From an uncultured Candidatus Saccharibacteria bacterium (GTDB taxonomy: Bacteria > Patescibacteriota > Saccharimonadia > Saccharimonadales > Saccharimonadaceae), in the NCBI GenBank assembly GCA_946638615.1, contig CAMPBO010000004.1:1-56095 (forward strand): a stretch of DNA of 56,095 nucleotides, written 5' to 3'. Below the pieces are notes generated by a model that did not search any database, was not told where the DNA came from, and saw nothing but the letters and a program-made list of their open reading frames with translations. Position 1 is the stretch's first letter. Each line of letters opens with the position of its first letter. This document shows, one piece after another, positions 27,087-35,300 of this stretch. A program made the translations under genes and the position numbers.

Positions 27087-27126
27087 AAAAGTATAAGTAT
27101 TTTACTGAAAAAAAGGGGGGTTAAAA

Positions 27127-27717
27127 ATGACTTATGCAAATTACAATTGTAGCGATCATGATGGCTTTCGGTTTGAAGAAGCCGATGACCCGAGGACATG
27201 GAATGGTTCTATAATTTCGGATTGCATGGTTGGTGATCAACGGTATGAATCCCTTGCATCCCTTGCACTCTACCAAAAAAATTTTTCCAAGGTAGATGAA
27301 TATTGGGAAAAATTCAGGTCTTTTCTCAAGGCTTGCGGTAGAATAAGCTACTGTTGGACGATGGAGAAAAAACTTTTGCACCCTGATTATTCTGGGGCGA
27401 AAAGAGTGGCTGCCGAATATGGGCACGATTTGGAATATTATCGTACCCAGAAGAAAGCCAATATAAGGGTGGCAAAGGTCCTGTTTAGTAATTTTTTAAA
27501 GTATGCCCCAAAAGTTAGTCTCACGATCCAGATTGATCGTGATGGCTTTAATGATCTCCTGAAAGGCATGATTGCGAATAAGGATAGACGTAATTATGTC
27601 TACCATTTAGTGGCAAAAAGTAAATCGGATGGTGTTTTATTAACGCCATCCGAAATTGAGGCACGATATCAGGATTGCCTCAAAAAGCGTTGCATTAAAA
27701 AAAGACTCTCCTCGTGA
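27127..27717 (+). CDS. Hypothetical protein, single-gene unit
   Basis: 196 residues, soluble, no signal peptide or hydrophobic helix. Seven Cys are scattered (YNCSD, SDCMVG, KACGR, SYCWT, DCLKKRC), without a clear zinc pattern. The middle is rich in aromatic and basic residues (YQKNFSKVDEYWEKFRSFLK). No family is recognised. It has a near-consensus promoter, a G-rich ribosome site (aagggggg), and a terminator hairpin that contains its stop codon. This is the same build as the gene at 21180, and its composition is likewise a little GC-richer than its neighbours, so both may be accessory genes. Confidence 0.75.
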   Translation: MTYANYNCSDHDGFRFEEADDPRTWNGSIISDCMVGDQRYESLASLALYQKNFSKVDEYWEKFRSFLKACGRISYCWTMEKKLLHPDYSGAKRVAAEYGHDLEYYRTQKKANIRVAKVLFSNFLKYAPKVSLTIQIDRDGFNDLLKGMIANKDRRNYVYHLVAKSKSDGVLLTPSEIEARYQDCLKKRCIKKRLSS

Positions 27718-27735
27718 GGGTCTTTTCTTTTTCTT
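27698..27735 (+). terminator. Terminator enclosing the stop codon of the hypothetical gene
   Basis: AAAAGACTCTC (27700-27710) / GAGGGTCTTTT (27716-27726) with one G-U pair, followed by a T-rich tract. The TGA at 27715-27717 lies in the loop and stem. Confidence 0.88.
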
Positions 27736-27742
27736 TAAAATA

Positions 27743-27751
27743 TGATAAAAT
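27743..27751 (+). promoter_or_regulatory. Extended -10 promoter of rpsP
   Basis: TGATAAAAT at 27743-27751; the leader carries aaggag before the ATG at 27779. Confidence 0.55.
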
Positions 27752-27778
27752 GATGAGGTTAATAAATTAAGGAGAAAA

Positions 27779-28162
27779 ATGCTAGCGATTCGCATGCAAC
27801 GTAATGGCCGGTCACATTATCCAACGTACCGGATAGTCGTCCAGGAAGCGCAGCGCCACCCTCTTTCGGGTCGTGTTGTGGCTGAGGTCGGCAATTACAA
27901 CCCAGCTACCAAGGCTCTTACTTTAGATAAAGAGACGGTGAAAAAATATCTTAAAAATGGTGCTCAGCCGTCTAGCCGAGTGGCATTTATCTTAGAAAAA
28001 AATGGTGTAGAGTTGCCAAAATGGGTCAAAATTATACCTAAAAAATCCGCTCAAGCCAAACACGCGGACAAATTACGCAAGAATCAGCCAAAAGAGGAAA
28101 CTCTAGCGGAAGAGCCTACAACAGGGGAAACTTCAGCGGAAGAAACTCCAAACGAAGCATAA
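27779..28162 (+). CDS. rpsP: Ribosomal protein bS16
   Basis: 127 residues. The first 80 match S16 throughout (MLAIRMQRNGRSHYPTYRIVV, VAEVGNYNPATK, YLKNGAQPSSRVAFIL). The remaining 45 residues are a Lys-rich then Glu/Thr-rich tail (EETLAEEPTTGETSAEE) that standard S16 lacks; such tails are common in this lineage's small proteins. It is closed by a hairpin terminator, with the khpA promoter overlapping its T-tract. Confidence 0.94.
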   Translation: MLAIRMQRNGRSHYPTYRIVVQEAQRHPLSGRVVAEVGNYNPATKALTLDKETVKKYLKNGAQPSSRVAFILEKNGVELPKWVKIIPKKSAQAKHADKLRKNQPKEETLAEEPTTGETSAEETPNEA

Positions 28163-28163
28163 G

Positions 28164-28192
28164 AAAATAGTCCCACTAAGGGACTATTTTTT
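28164..28192 (+). terminator. Terminator of rpsP
   Basis: AAAATAGTCCC / GGGACTATTTT with a 5-nt loop and a T-tract. Confidence 0.9.
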
Positions 28193-28193
28193 G

Positions 28194-28202
28194 TGCTATA
28201 AT
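28194..28202 (+). promoter_or_regulatory. Extended -10 promoter of khpA
   Basis: TGCTATAAT, perfect extended -10, directly behind the rpsP terminator. The 28-nt leader has ggaga before the ATG. Confidence 0.7.
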
Positions 28203-28231
28203 TGTTATGTAACAACTAAAATGGAGAAAAT

Positions 28232-28636
28232 ATGGCTACTATCGACCAACAATTTGTAGAATATATCGTAAAAACGCTAGTTAATAATCCCGATAAGGTG
28301 TTAGTTGAACGTAAGATTGATGAAAAAGGTGTGCTTTTATCTCTTACTGTGGATCCAGAGGATGTTGGACGTGTAATTGGAAAGCGTGGTGTGACGGCTC
28401 AAGCAATTCGAGTATTACTACGTGCGCTCGGAACCAAACAAGACGCAAGATACAACTTAAAAATAGTCAACACCGATGAAGGCGAGGCGATTAAGACTAA
28501 TGCTCAAGCCCCTAACGAGACTACCTTTAAGACTGAAGACACTTCTCTATCAGAAGAAAAATCTGAGGAAGGCACTTCTGAATTGGCGGAAAAAACTCGC
28601 GCCGAACTTGCTGATCTTGATGATTTAGATATATAA
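28232..28636 (+). CDS. khpA: KH-domain RNA-binding protein KhpA
   Basis: 134 residues. Residues 1-78 form a type II KH domain with the GxxG loop in VGRVIGKRGVTAQAIRVLLRA, matching KhpA, a small RNA-binding partner of KhpB/EloR that influences cell elongation and division and is typically encoded next to rpsP, as here. The last 50 residues are an acidic, Ser/Thr-rich tail absent from standard KhpA. It has its own promoter and terminator. Confidence 0.9.
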   Translation: MATIDQQFVEYIVKTLVNNPDKVLVERKIDEKGVLLSLTVDPEDVGRVIGKRGVTAQAIRVLLRALGTKQDARYNLKIVNTDEGEAIKTNAQAPNETTFKTEDTSLSEEKSEEGTSELAEKTRAELADLDDLDI

Positions 28637-28658
28637 CGCTTAATATTAGGGGGAATTT

Positions 28659-28687
28659 AATCAGTTCCAAAATGGGGCTGATTTTTT
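28659..28687 (+). terminator. Terminator of khpA
   Basis: AATCAGTTCC / GGGGCTGATT (10 bp with two G-U pairs) followed by TTTTT. Confidence 0.85.
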
Positions 28688-28697
28688 ATAAAAAGTA

Positions 28698-28726
28698 TTG
28701 ACTTTTGAGTATGGGGCCTGTATAAT
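28698..28726 (+). promoter_or_regulatory. Near-consensus promoter of the small RNA upstream of rpoB
   Basis: TTGACT (28698-28703), 17-nt spacer ending TG, TATAAT (28721-28726); start predicted near 28732. Confidence 0.85.
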
Positions 28727-28731
28727 TAAAC

Positions 28732-28825
28732 ATAAGCTAACTAACTGCGAGTCGGCTTGAAAAATAAGTTGAGAGCTTATCTATGTTCAAAAAATCGTCT
28801 TCCGTTGGGACGATTTTTTGATGAA
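28732..28825 (+). ncRNA. Candidate small RNA (or attenuated leader) between khpA and rpoB
   Basis: A strong promoter is followed at the expected distance by ATAAGCT (28732-28738) pairing with AGCTTAT (28774-28780), and then by a perfect 11-bp terminator hairpin, AAAAAATCGTC / GACGATTTTTT (28789-28819), with a T-run. The predicted transcript is about 90 nt with two stems and a 35-nt loop. A second promoter lies downstream, so rpoB does not depend on read-through. It contains a 12-codon reading frame (ATG at 28783, MFKKSSSVGTIF) that runs through the terminator, so a peptide-controlled attenuator is the main alternative. I do not recognise an RNA family. Confidence 0.55.
28789..28819 (+). terminator. 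Intrinsic terminator of the candidate small RNA
   Basis: AAAAAATCGTC / GACGATTTTTT, 11-bp perfect stem with a T-run as its 3' arm. Confidence 0.9.
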
Positions 28826-28831
28826 AAAGTA

Positions 28832-28860
28832 TTGTATTTTGACAACAAACATGATATCAT
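28832..28860 (+). promoter_or_regulatory. Promoter of rpoB-rpoC
   Basis: TTGTAT (28832-28837), 17-nt spacer, extended -10 TGATATCAT with the hexamer at 28855-28860. Confidence 0.65.
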
Positions 28861-28866
28861 TCTTCA

Positions 28867-28980
28867 CAAGAAGTAGTGTGCCCTCTTTTTTGTAATCTTA
28901 TGGAAGTAGCGAATCTAGGGGTGAAAGTTGGGCAGTAATCTTCGGCGCTGAAAGATTAATAACACTAATAAAGAGGTAGA
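28867..28980 (+). promoter_or_regulatory. Structured leader of rpoB
   Basis: The roughly 110-nt leader contains CCTCTTT (28882-28888), which is exactly complementary to AAAGAGG (28970-28976), the rpoB ribosome-binding site, and an internal hairpin TAATCTT / AAGATTA (28936-28958). Pairing of the first two would hide the ribosome site, so translational control is plausible. I do not recognise a known riboswitch or r-protein leader. Confidence 0.45.
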
Positions 28981-31900
28981 ATGACTACAAAACCAAGTTC
29001 TAGTGAAAGGGTTTTTTTCACTGAAGGCGACCAAGCTCTTCCTATCCCGGATCTAACGGCACATCAAAAGGATTCGTGGGAAGATTTTGTCAAAAATGGA
29101 CTGCGGGAAGTTTTTGCCGAGCTTAATCCAATCGACGATTATACTGGACAAAAATTATCGCTAAGATTCAAAGATTATTATTTTAAAGAGCCAAAAGAAT
29201 CCGAAAAGGATGCAAAATACAATTTGGCAACTTATGAGGCTCCACTTCATGTGTTAGTTGAGTTGGAAAACAAAACCACTGGCGAAAAGAAAGAGCAGGA
29301 CATCTATTTTGGTGATTATCCATGGATGACCGATCGTGCTACTTTTATCATTAATGGTACCGAGAGAGTGATTGTCTCTCAACTGATTCGCTCAGCTGGC
29401 GTGTTCTTCAATGCCGAAACTATCGGCTTAAAACGTTATTATGGCGCCAAAGTAATACCTGGCCGTGGTGCTTGGCTTGAATTTGAAACTGCCGCTAATG
29501 GTGCAATTTATGTCAAAATTGATCGAAGACGAAAAGTCCCAGTAACAACATTCTTACGAGCATTAGGAATGTCAAAATCAGAAATAAAAGAAAAATTCGA
29601 ACAAATCGATACTGGTGAGAAAAATTACATTGATGCAACATTTGAGAAAGATACGACGTCTAGTCAAGGTGAAGCACTTCTTGAGGTTTATCGACGGCTG
29701 CGTCCAGGAGATTTGGCAACAGTAGAAAACGCTAAATCGATGATCGAGCGAACGTTCTTTGATCCAAAACGCTATGATTATTCAAATGTCGGACGTTTTA
29801 AAATAAATAGTCGTCTCCATTTTGATACACCAAACGATCCAGCTCATCGAACTTTACAAATGGATGATGTCATCGCAATTGTTTCTGAAATTATTAGGCT
29901 TAACAACACACAAGAAGCTCCAGACGATATTGATTCTTTGTCTAATCGTCGAGTTAAATTAGTGGGCGAATTAGTTCAAAGACAATTCCGTTTAGGTATG
30001 TTAAGACTTCAACGCAATATTCTTGATCGTATGTCAATGGCTAATCTCGAAGAAGTCACTCCGTCTCAACTTCTTAACTCGCGCCCAGTGGTAGCAGCTG
30101 TAAAAGAATTTTTCGCTACTTCACAGCTTTCGCAGTTAATGGATGAAGTAAACCCATTTTCGGAGCTTGCACATAAAAGGCGTTTGTCTTCGATGGGTCC
30201 AGGTGGTCTTACTCGTGAACGAGCTGGGTTTGATGTTCGTGATGCTCACCCAACTCATTATGGACGTATTTGTACGGTAGAAACCCCAGAAGGTGGTAAC
30301 GTGGGTCTTGTACTTAATTTTGCGACATATGCACGCATAAACGAATATGGCTTCATCGAAGCTCCTTATCGGGTAGTTAAAAATGGTAAAGTTACTGACG
30401 AGGTCGTCTATATGGACGCCGATACAGAAAATGATAAAGTTATCGCCGATGCTTCCGTAAAACTTGATAAAGACGGTAAATTTGTTGAAGATTGGGTTTC
30501 AGCACGTGTTCATGGTACTCCAGCTCAGGTGGAAGTTAAGAAAGTCACACATATTGATGCGGCACATAAAGAAATTTTGGGCGTTTCGGCAAGTTTAATT
30601 CCATTTGTAGAAAAAAACCGTGTTGACCGTTCGCTCATGGCCTGTGCAATGCAGAAACAAGCAGTGCCACTGCTCCATCAGGATAATCCTATAGTTGGTA
30701 CTGGAATTGAACGTGAAGTCGCTAAAAATACTTCACAATTAATTACCGCTTCCCACAATGGAACAGTTAAAAAAGCCGATGGCGAATCAGTCATAGTTAC
30801 TTACGATAAAGGTGGCGATGTCGAATACAAGTTGCAACACTTTGAAAAGACCAATGATGATCGTTGCTATAACCAAAGATGTATCGTAGTACGTGGTCAA
30901 AAAGTAAAGAAAGGCGACACCTTGATTGAAGGCGCTTCCATTAATGATGGCGAACTTGCTCTCGGTAGAGATTTATTAGTTGCATTTATGCCTTGGCGTG
31001 GCTATAACATGGACGATGCGATTGTAATTTCAAATCGTCTAGTAGAGGATGATACTTTAACTTCGATTAACATTAAAGATTTTGACGTGGAAGTCCGCGA
31101 GACCAAACTTGGACCCGAACAAGTAACCCGAGATATTCCTAATGTTTCAGAACATTCGCTTCGCCATCTTGGTGAAGACGGTATAGTTACCGTTGGCGCA
31201 GAAGTCAAAAACGGTGATATTTTAGTAGGTAAAATTACTCCTAAAGGTGAGCAAGAGCTTAGCTCAGAAGAAAGATTGCTTCGCGCAATTTTTGGCGAAA
31301 AAGCGAAGGACGTTCGTGATACTTCTGTGAGAATGAATGGTTCATCTACTGGTAAAGTAGTCGATGTGCGTGTTTACACTCGTGAGCAAGGTCACGAATT
31401 AAAAGCTGGCGTACTCATGCAGATTAAAATTTTCGTTGCAGAAATGCGAAAAATCGGCGTAGGCGATAAGCTCGCAGGGCGACATGGTAACAAGGGTGTT
31501 GTTTCTCGTGTGCTTCCAGTCGAGGATATGCCATTTATGGCTGATGGAACCCCAATTGATGTAGTTCTGTCACCGATGGGCGTACCTTCTCGTATGAATT
31601 TAGGACAACTTTTTGAAACACATCTTGGCATGGCAGCTCGTGCTCTTGGTTACAAAGTTGCAACTCCTTCATTTAATGGTGTCCCTGATGATATAATTTC
31701 AGATGAACTTGAAAAAGCTGGGTTTGCTCGTGATGGTCGTGTACAACTTTATGACGGTTTGACTGGGGAGCCATTTAATGAAAGAACTTCTGTTGGCGTG
31801 ATGCATATGCTTAAACTTCACCATATGGTCGAAGATAAAATTCATGCTCGTTCAACGGGGCCTTACACAATGGTTACTCAACAACCTCTTGGTGGTAAAG

Positions 31901-32358
31901 CTCAAAACGGTGGTCAGCGTTTCGGGGAAATGGAAGTCTGGGCACTCGAGGCTTATGGTGCGGCAACAACTTTGCAAGAAATGCTCACTATTAAGTCCGA
32001 TGATGTTTATGGACGCGCCAAGGCCTACGAGGCAATTATTAAACACGAGCCAATCGAAGGTCCGAAATTGCCAGAAGGTTTCAATGTTCTTGTTAAGGAA
32101 CTTCAAGGTCTTGGTCTTAAGGTTGATCTTTTGGACCATGGTGAGGCCACTGATGCTGGCGATGTAATTGAAAAAACATCTCGTGAAATTGAAAAAACCA
32201 AAGATGATCAATCCATCTATGATCAACATAAAAAAGATACCGAGCCACAGATTCTCGATCTTGATGATTCTGAGGCTGAAGCTATGATGGCGGAAGAAGG
32301 TATCGAAATAACGGAGGGCGATGATGATGGTACAATCGACCTCGGAGAGGAATTCTAA
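28981..32358 (+). CDS. rpoB: RNA polymerase beta subunit
   Basis: 1125 residues. All core segments are present: TDRATFIINGTERVIVSQL, the rifampicin pocket SQLSQLMDEVNPFSELAHKRR.. with the residues that usually confer sensitivity (Asp, His, Ser) unchanged, GRICTVETPEGGNVGL, the catalytic-site regions GYNMDDAIVIS and KITPKGEQELSSEERLL, GDKLAGRHGNKG and the C-terminal GGKAQNGGQRFGEMEVWALEAYGAA. ETPEGGN differs from the almost universal ETPEGPN. An acidic tail of about 60 residues follows the normal end. The ribosome site aagagg stands 5 nt before the ATG. It is not preceded by rplJ-rplL, the usual neighbours. Confidence 0.97.
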   Translation: MTTKPSSSERVFFTEGDQALPIPDLTAHQKDSWEDFVKNGLREVFAELNPIDDYTGQKLSLRFKDYYFKEPKESEKDAKYNLATYEAPLHVLVELENKTTGEKKEQDIYFGDYPWMTDRATFIINGTERVIVSQLIRSAGVFFNAETIGLKRYYGAKVIPGRGAWLEFETAANGAIYVKIDRRRKVPVTTFLRALGMSKSEIKEKFEQIDTGEKNYIDATFEKDTTSSQGEALLEVYRRLRPGDLATVENAKSMIERTFFDPKRYDYSNVGRFKINSRLHFDTPNDPAHRTLQMDDVIAIVSEIIRLNNTQEAPDDIDSLSNRRVKLVGELVQRQFRLGMLRLQRNILDRMSMANLEEVTPSQLLNSRPVVAAVKEFFATSQLSQLMDEVNPFSELAHKRRLSSMGPGGLTRERAGFDVRDAHPTHYGRICTVETPEGGNVGLVLNFATYARINEYGFIEAPYRVVKNGKVTDEVVYMDADTENDKVIADASVKLDKDGKFVEDWVSARVHGTPAQVEVKKVTHIDAAHKEILGVSASLIPFVEKNRVDRSLMACAMQKQAVPLLHQDNPIVGTGIEREVAKNTSQLITASHNGTVKKADGESVIVTYDKGGDVEYKLQHFEKTNDDRCYNQRCIVVRGQKVKKGDTLIEGASINDGELALGRDLLVAFMPWRGYNMDDAIVISNRLVEDDTLTSINIKDFDVEVRETKLGPEQVTRDIPNVSEHSLRHLGEDGIVTVGAEVKNGDILVGKITPKGEQELSSEERLLRAIFGEKAKDVRDTSVRMNGSSTGKVVDVRVYTREQGHELKAGVLMQIKIFVAEMRKIGVGDKLAGRHGNKGVVSRVLPVEDMPFMADGTPIDVVLSPMGVPSRMNLGQLFETHLGMAARALGYKVATPSFNGVPDDIISDELEKAGFARDGRVQLYDGLTGEPFNERTSVGVMHMLKLHHMVEDKIHARSTGPYTMVTQQPLGGKAQNGGQRFGEMEVWALEAYGAATTLQEMLTIKSDDVYGRAKAYEAIIKHEPIEGPKLPEGFNVLVKELQGLGLKVDLLDHGEATDAGDVIEKTSREIEKTKDDQSIYDQHKKDTEPQILDLDDSEAEAMMAEEGIEITEGDDDGTIDLGEEF

Positions 32359-32359
32359 G

Positions 32360-35300
32360 ATGGCGTGGATGGACAATTTCATTAGTGCTTCGGACTTCGA
32401 TTCAATTAGGCTAACGGTAGCAAGCCGGGATGACATTTTGAATTGGAGTTACGGTGAAGTCACAAAACCAGAAACAATCAATTATCGCACTCAAAAACCA
32501 GAACGAGATGGTTTGTTCTGCGAAAGGATTTTTGGTCCAACTAAGGATATAAACCCACACGATTCAAAGCTAAAAGGTGTAAGAAGCCGTGAGGCTGCGG
32601 TTGATAAGGAAGGTAACCTTGTTACTAAATCAATTACAAGGCGTGAACGTATGGGTCATATTGCTTTAGCTGCTCCAGTTGCTCACATTTGGTTTATGCG
32701 CGGAATTCCTTCAGCTTTGAGTCTACTTCTTGATGTTACCGTCAAAAACATTGAGAAAGTAGTCTATTTTGCAACATATCTCATTGTTGACGCTAAAACT
32801 GAAGAGATAAATAAGACTCTAGAGTCCTTAGAAGGGCAAGTTTCTGCCGCAAGGGATGCTATCAAAATTAGATACGAGAAAGACGCAAAAGTAGAAGGTG
32901 CTAATGTAAAAGCTTTAGCTGAAGCTCAGACCAAAGAACTCGAAGAGCTAGAGTCGGATTATCTTATGCGTAAGTCTGTTCTGGAATCATTTAAGAAAGG
33001 TGGCGTCATTTCAGAAGTTGATTACCGAAATCTCCCTGAAGAATACGAAGATTTAATTACTGTAGAAATGGGTGCTGCAGCAATTAAAAAGATGCTTGAT
33101 GAAATAGATTTAGATAAATTAATTAGTGATTTGCATAAAGAAGCTGAAGAAGCTAAAGGGCAAAAAGAGAAGAAAATTCAAAAACGTTTGAAAACTCTCG
33201 AAGGCATGCAGGCCGCTGGAATTAAACCAGAAGACTTAGTTTTGACTGTTATCCCAGTAATTCCACCAGATCTTCGACCAATGATTGCGTTGCCTGGTGG
33301 TCGATTCGCGACTTCAGACTTAAACGATTTATATCGTCGAGTAATTAATCGTAATAATCGCTTAAAGAAACTCATTGATTTAAATGCCCCTGAAGTAATT
33401 TGCCGAAATGAAATGAGAATGCTCCAGGAAGCTGTCGATGCGCTAATCGATAATTCCGCAGCACATGGTTCTAGGGGTGCTAATTCTACAAATGGCAGAC
33501 GTAAATTAAAATCGCTTTCCGATTTATTGAAGGGCAAGCAGGGGCGATTCCGCCAAAACTTACTTGGTAAACGCGTGGACTATTCGGGACGTTCAGTAAT
33601 TGTTGTAGGCCCAGAACTAAAATTAAATGAATGTGGTTTGCCAAAACAAATGGCTCTTGAACTTTTCAAACCATTCGTTATTTCGTGGCTTATCGGCAAC
33701 GAATACGCCAACAATATTAGAGCCGCCTCACGATTGATAGAGGCTAAAGAAACGGTAGTTTGGGATGCATTGGATGAAGTTATCAAGGGCAAGTATGTGC
33801 TCCTTAACCGTGCACCTTCACTCCATCGCTTATCAGTACAAGCATTCCAACCAAGATTAATTGAAGGTAAAGCAATTAAGCTTCACCCTCTTGTCGCGTC
33901 TGGTTTTAATGCTGACTATGATGGTGATCAAATGGCTGTTCACCTTCCATTGTCAGATGCAGCACAGGCAGAGGCAAGAGAATTAATGTCAGCTTCAAAA
34001 AACTTATTAAAACCTGCAGATGGTTCTCCGGTATTGGCTATTTATCAAGATGTTGTGCTCGGTGCATACTATTTAACATATGACAAGCCTGGTACTGATC
34101 AGGGTAACCCGAAAGCTTTCTCATCAGTTTACGAAGCTGAAATGGCTTATGATCAAGGTATTATTGCCCTACAAACCCCTATTCGTGTGTTTGCAAAAAA
34201 AGAAATTCGTAATACTACTCTTGGGCGAGTGATTTTTAATGAAATTCTTCCTAAAGAATATCCGTATGATAACTCTGTCCAAACCAAAAAACATTTGTCT
34301 AAAGTGATGGCGGATATTTTCGATCTTTATGGTGCAGATGTCATGGTTAAAACTGCAGATGCCTTAAAAGATCTAGCCTTTGAATATGAAACTATCGCTT
34401 CAATTTCAACCGCAAAAGACGATTATCCAACTTACAACGAAATTGATGATTTTATTGCTGAGGGTGATGCTAAAACAGCATTGATTCAACAACAATTTGA
34501 CGATGGTCTAGTGACTGAAGAAGAACGTTATAAATTAACGATTGCTAACTGGCGAGATATTGATAAAAAAATATCGGATTTTCTTTCAAGCAAACTTTCT
34601 GAAATGGATACCGATATTGCCGTAATGGTAAACTCGGGCGCTCGTGGTAATATTTCAAATATTAAACTAGCTTCGGCCGAAATTGGTATTATGGTGGACA
34701 TCAATAATAATGAAATTGAGTTGCCAGTTAAATCTTCATACAAAAAAGGCCTTAACACCTTGGAATCGTTTATTGCAACACGAGGCGCTCGTCAGGGTCA
34801 AGTTTCAACTGCTCTACGTACGGCTGATTCTGGATATTTGACTCGTCGTCTAGTCGACGTGTCTCAAGACGTCTTTACAACAGATGAAGATGCGGTAGAC
34901 CCTGGGTTTACAGTATATCGTAACGAAACCGAGCTTTCGGGTATCGGTTTTGCGGCTCGGCTTTCTGGCCGCTATACCGCTGAAGCTGTTCCTGGCTATC
35001 TTGAAGCTGATGAGCTTATCACTAAAGAAATGGCTGAGCAATTAGAATCTGATGAAAAAATCAATTCTGTAAAAATTCAATCCGTTTTGTCAACGACTGC
35101 TGTCAATGGTATCCCACGTAAAGCTTATGGCGTAGATATGTCAACTCGTGAGCTCGTAGCCGCGAACGAACCAGTCGGTGTAATTGCGGCACAATCGCTT
35201 GGCGAACCAGGTACGCAGCTGACGCTTGATACAAAACATGGTTCTGGTGTGGCGGGTTCTGGTGCAATTGCTAGAGGTCTTCCTCGTGTAGAAGAGCTTC

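Noticed and set aside
27715-27717. UGA recoding as in SR1/Gracilibacteria
   Set aside because: TGA ends the genes at 27717, 50086 and 50971 at sensible positions, and no in-frame TGA interrupts a conserved gene.
31852-32436. 194-codon minus-strand ORF across the rpoB-rpoC junction
   Set aside because: Antisense to two certain genes; no independent signals.
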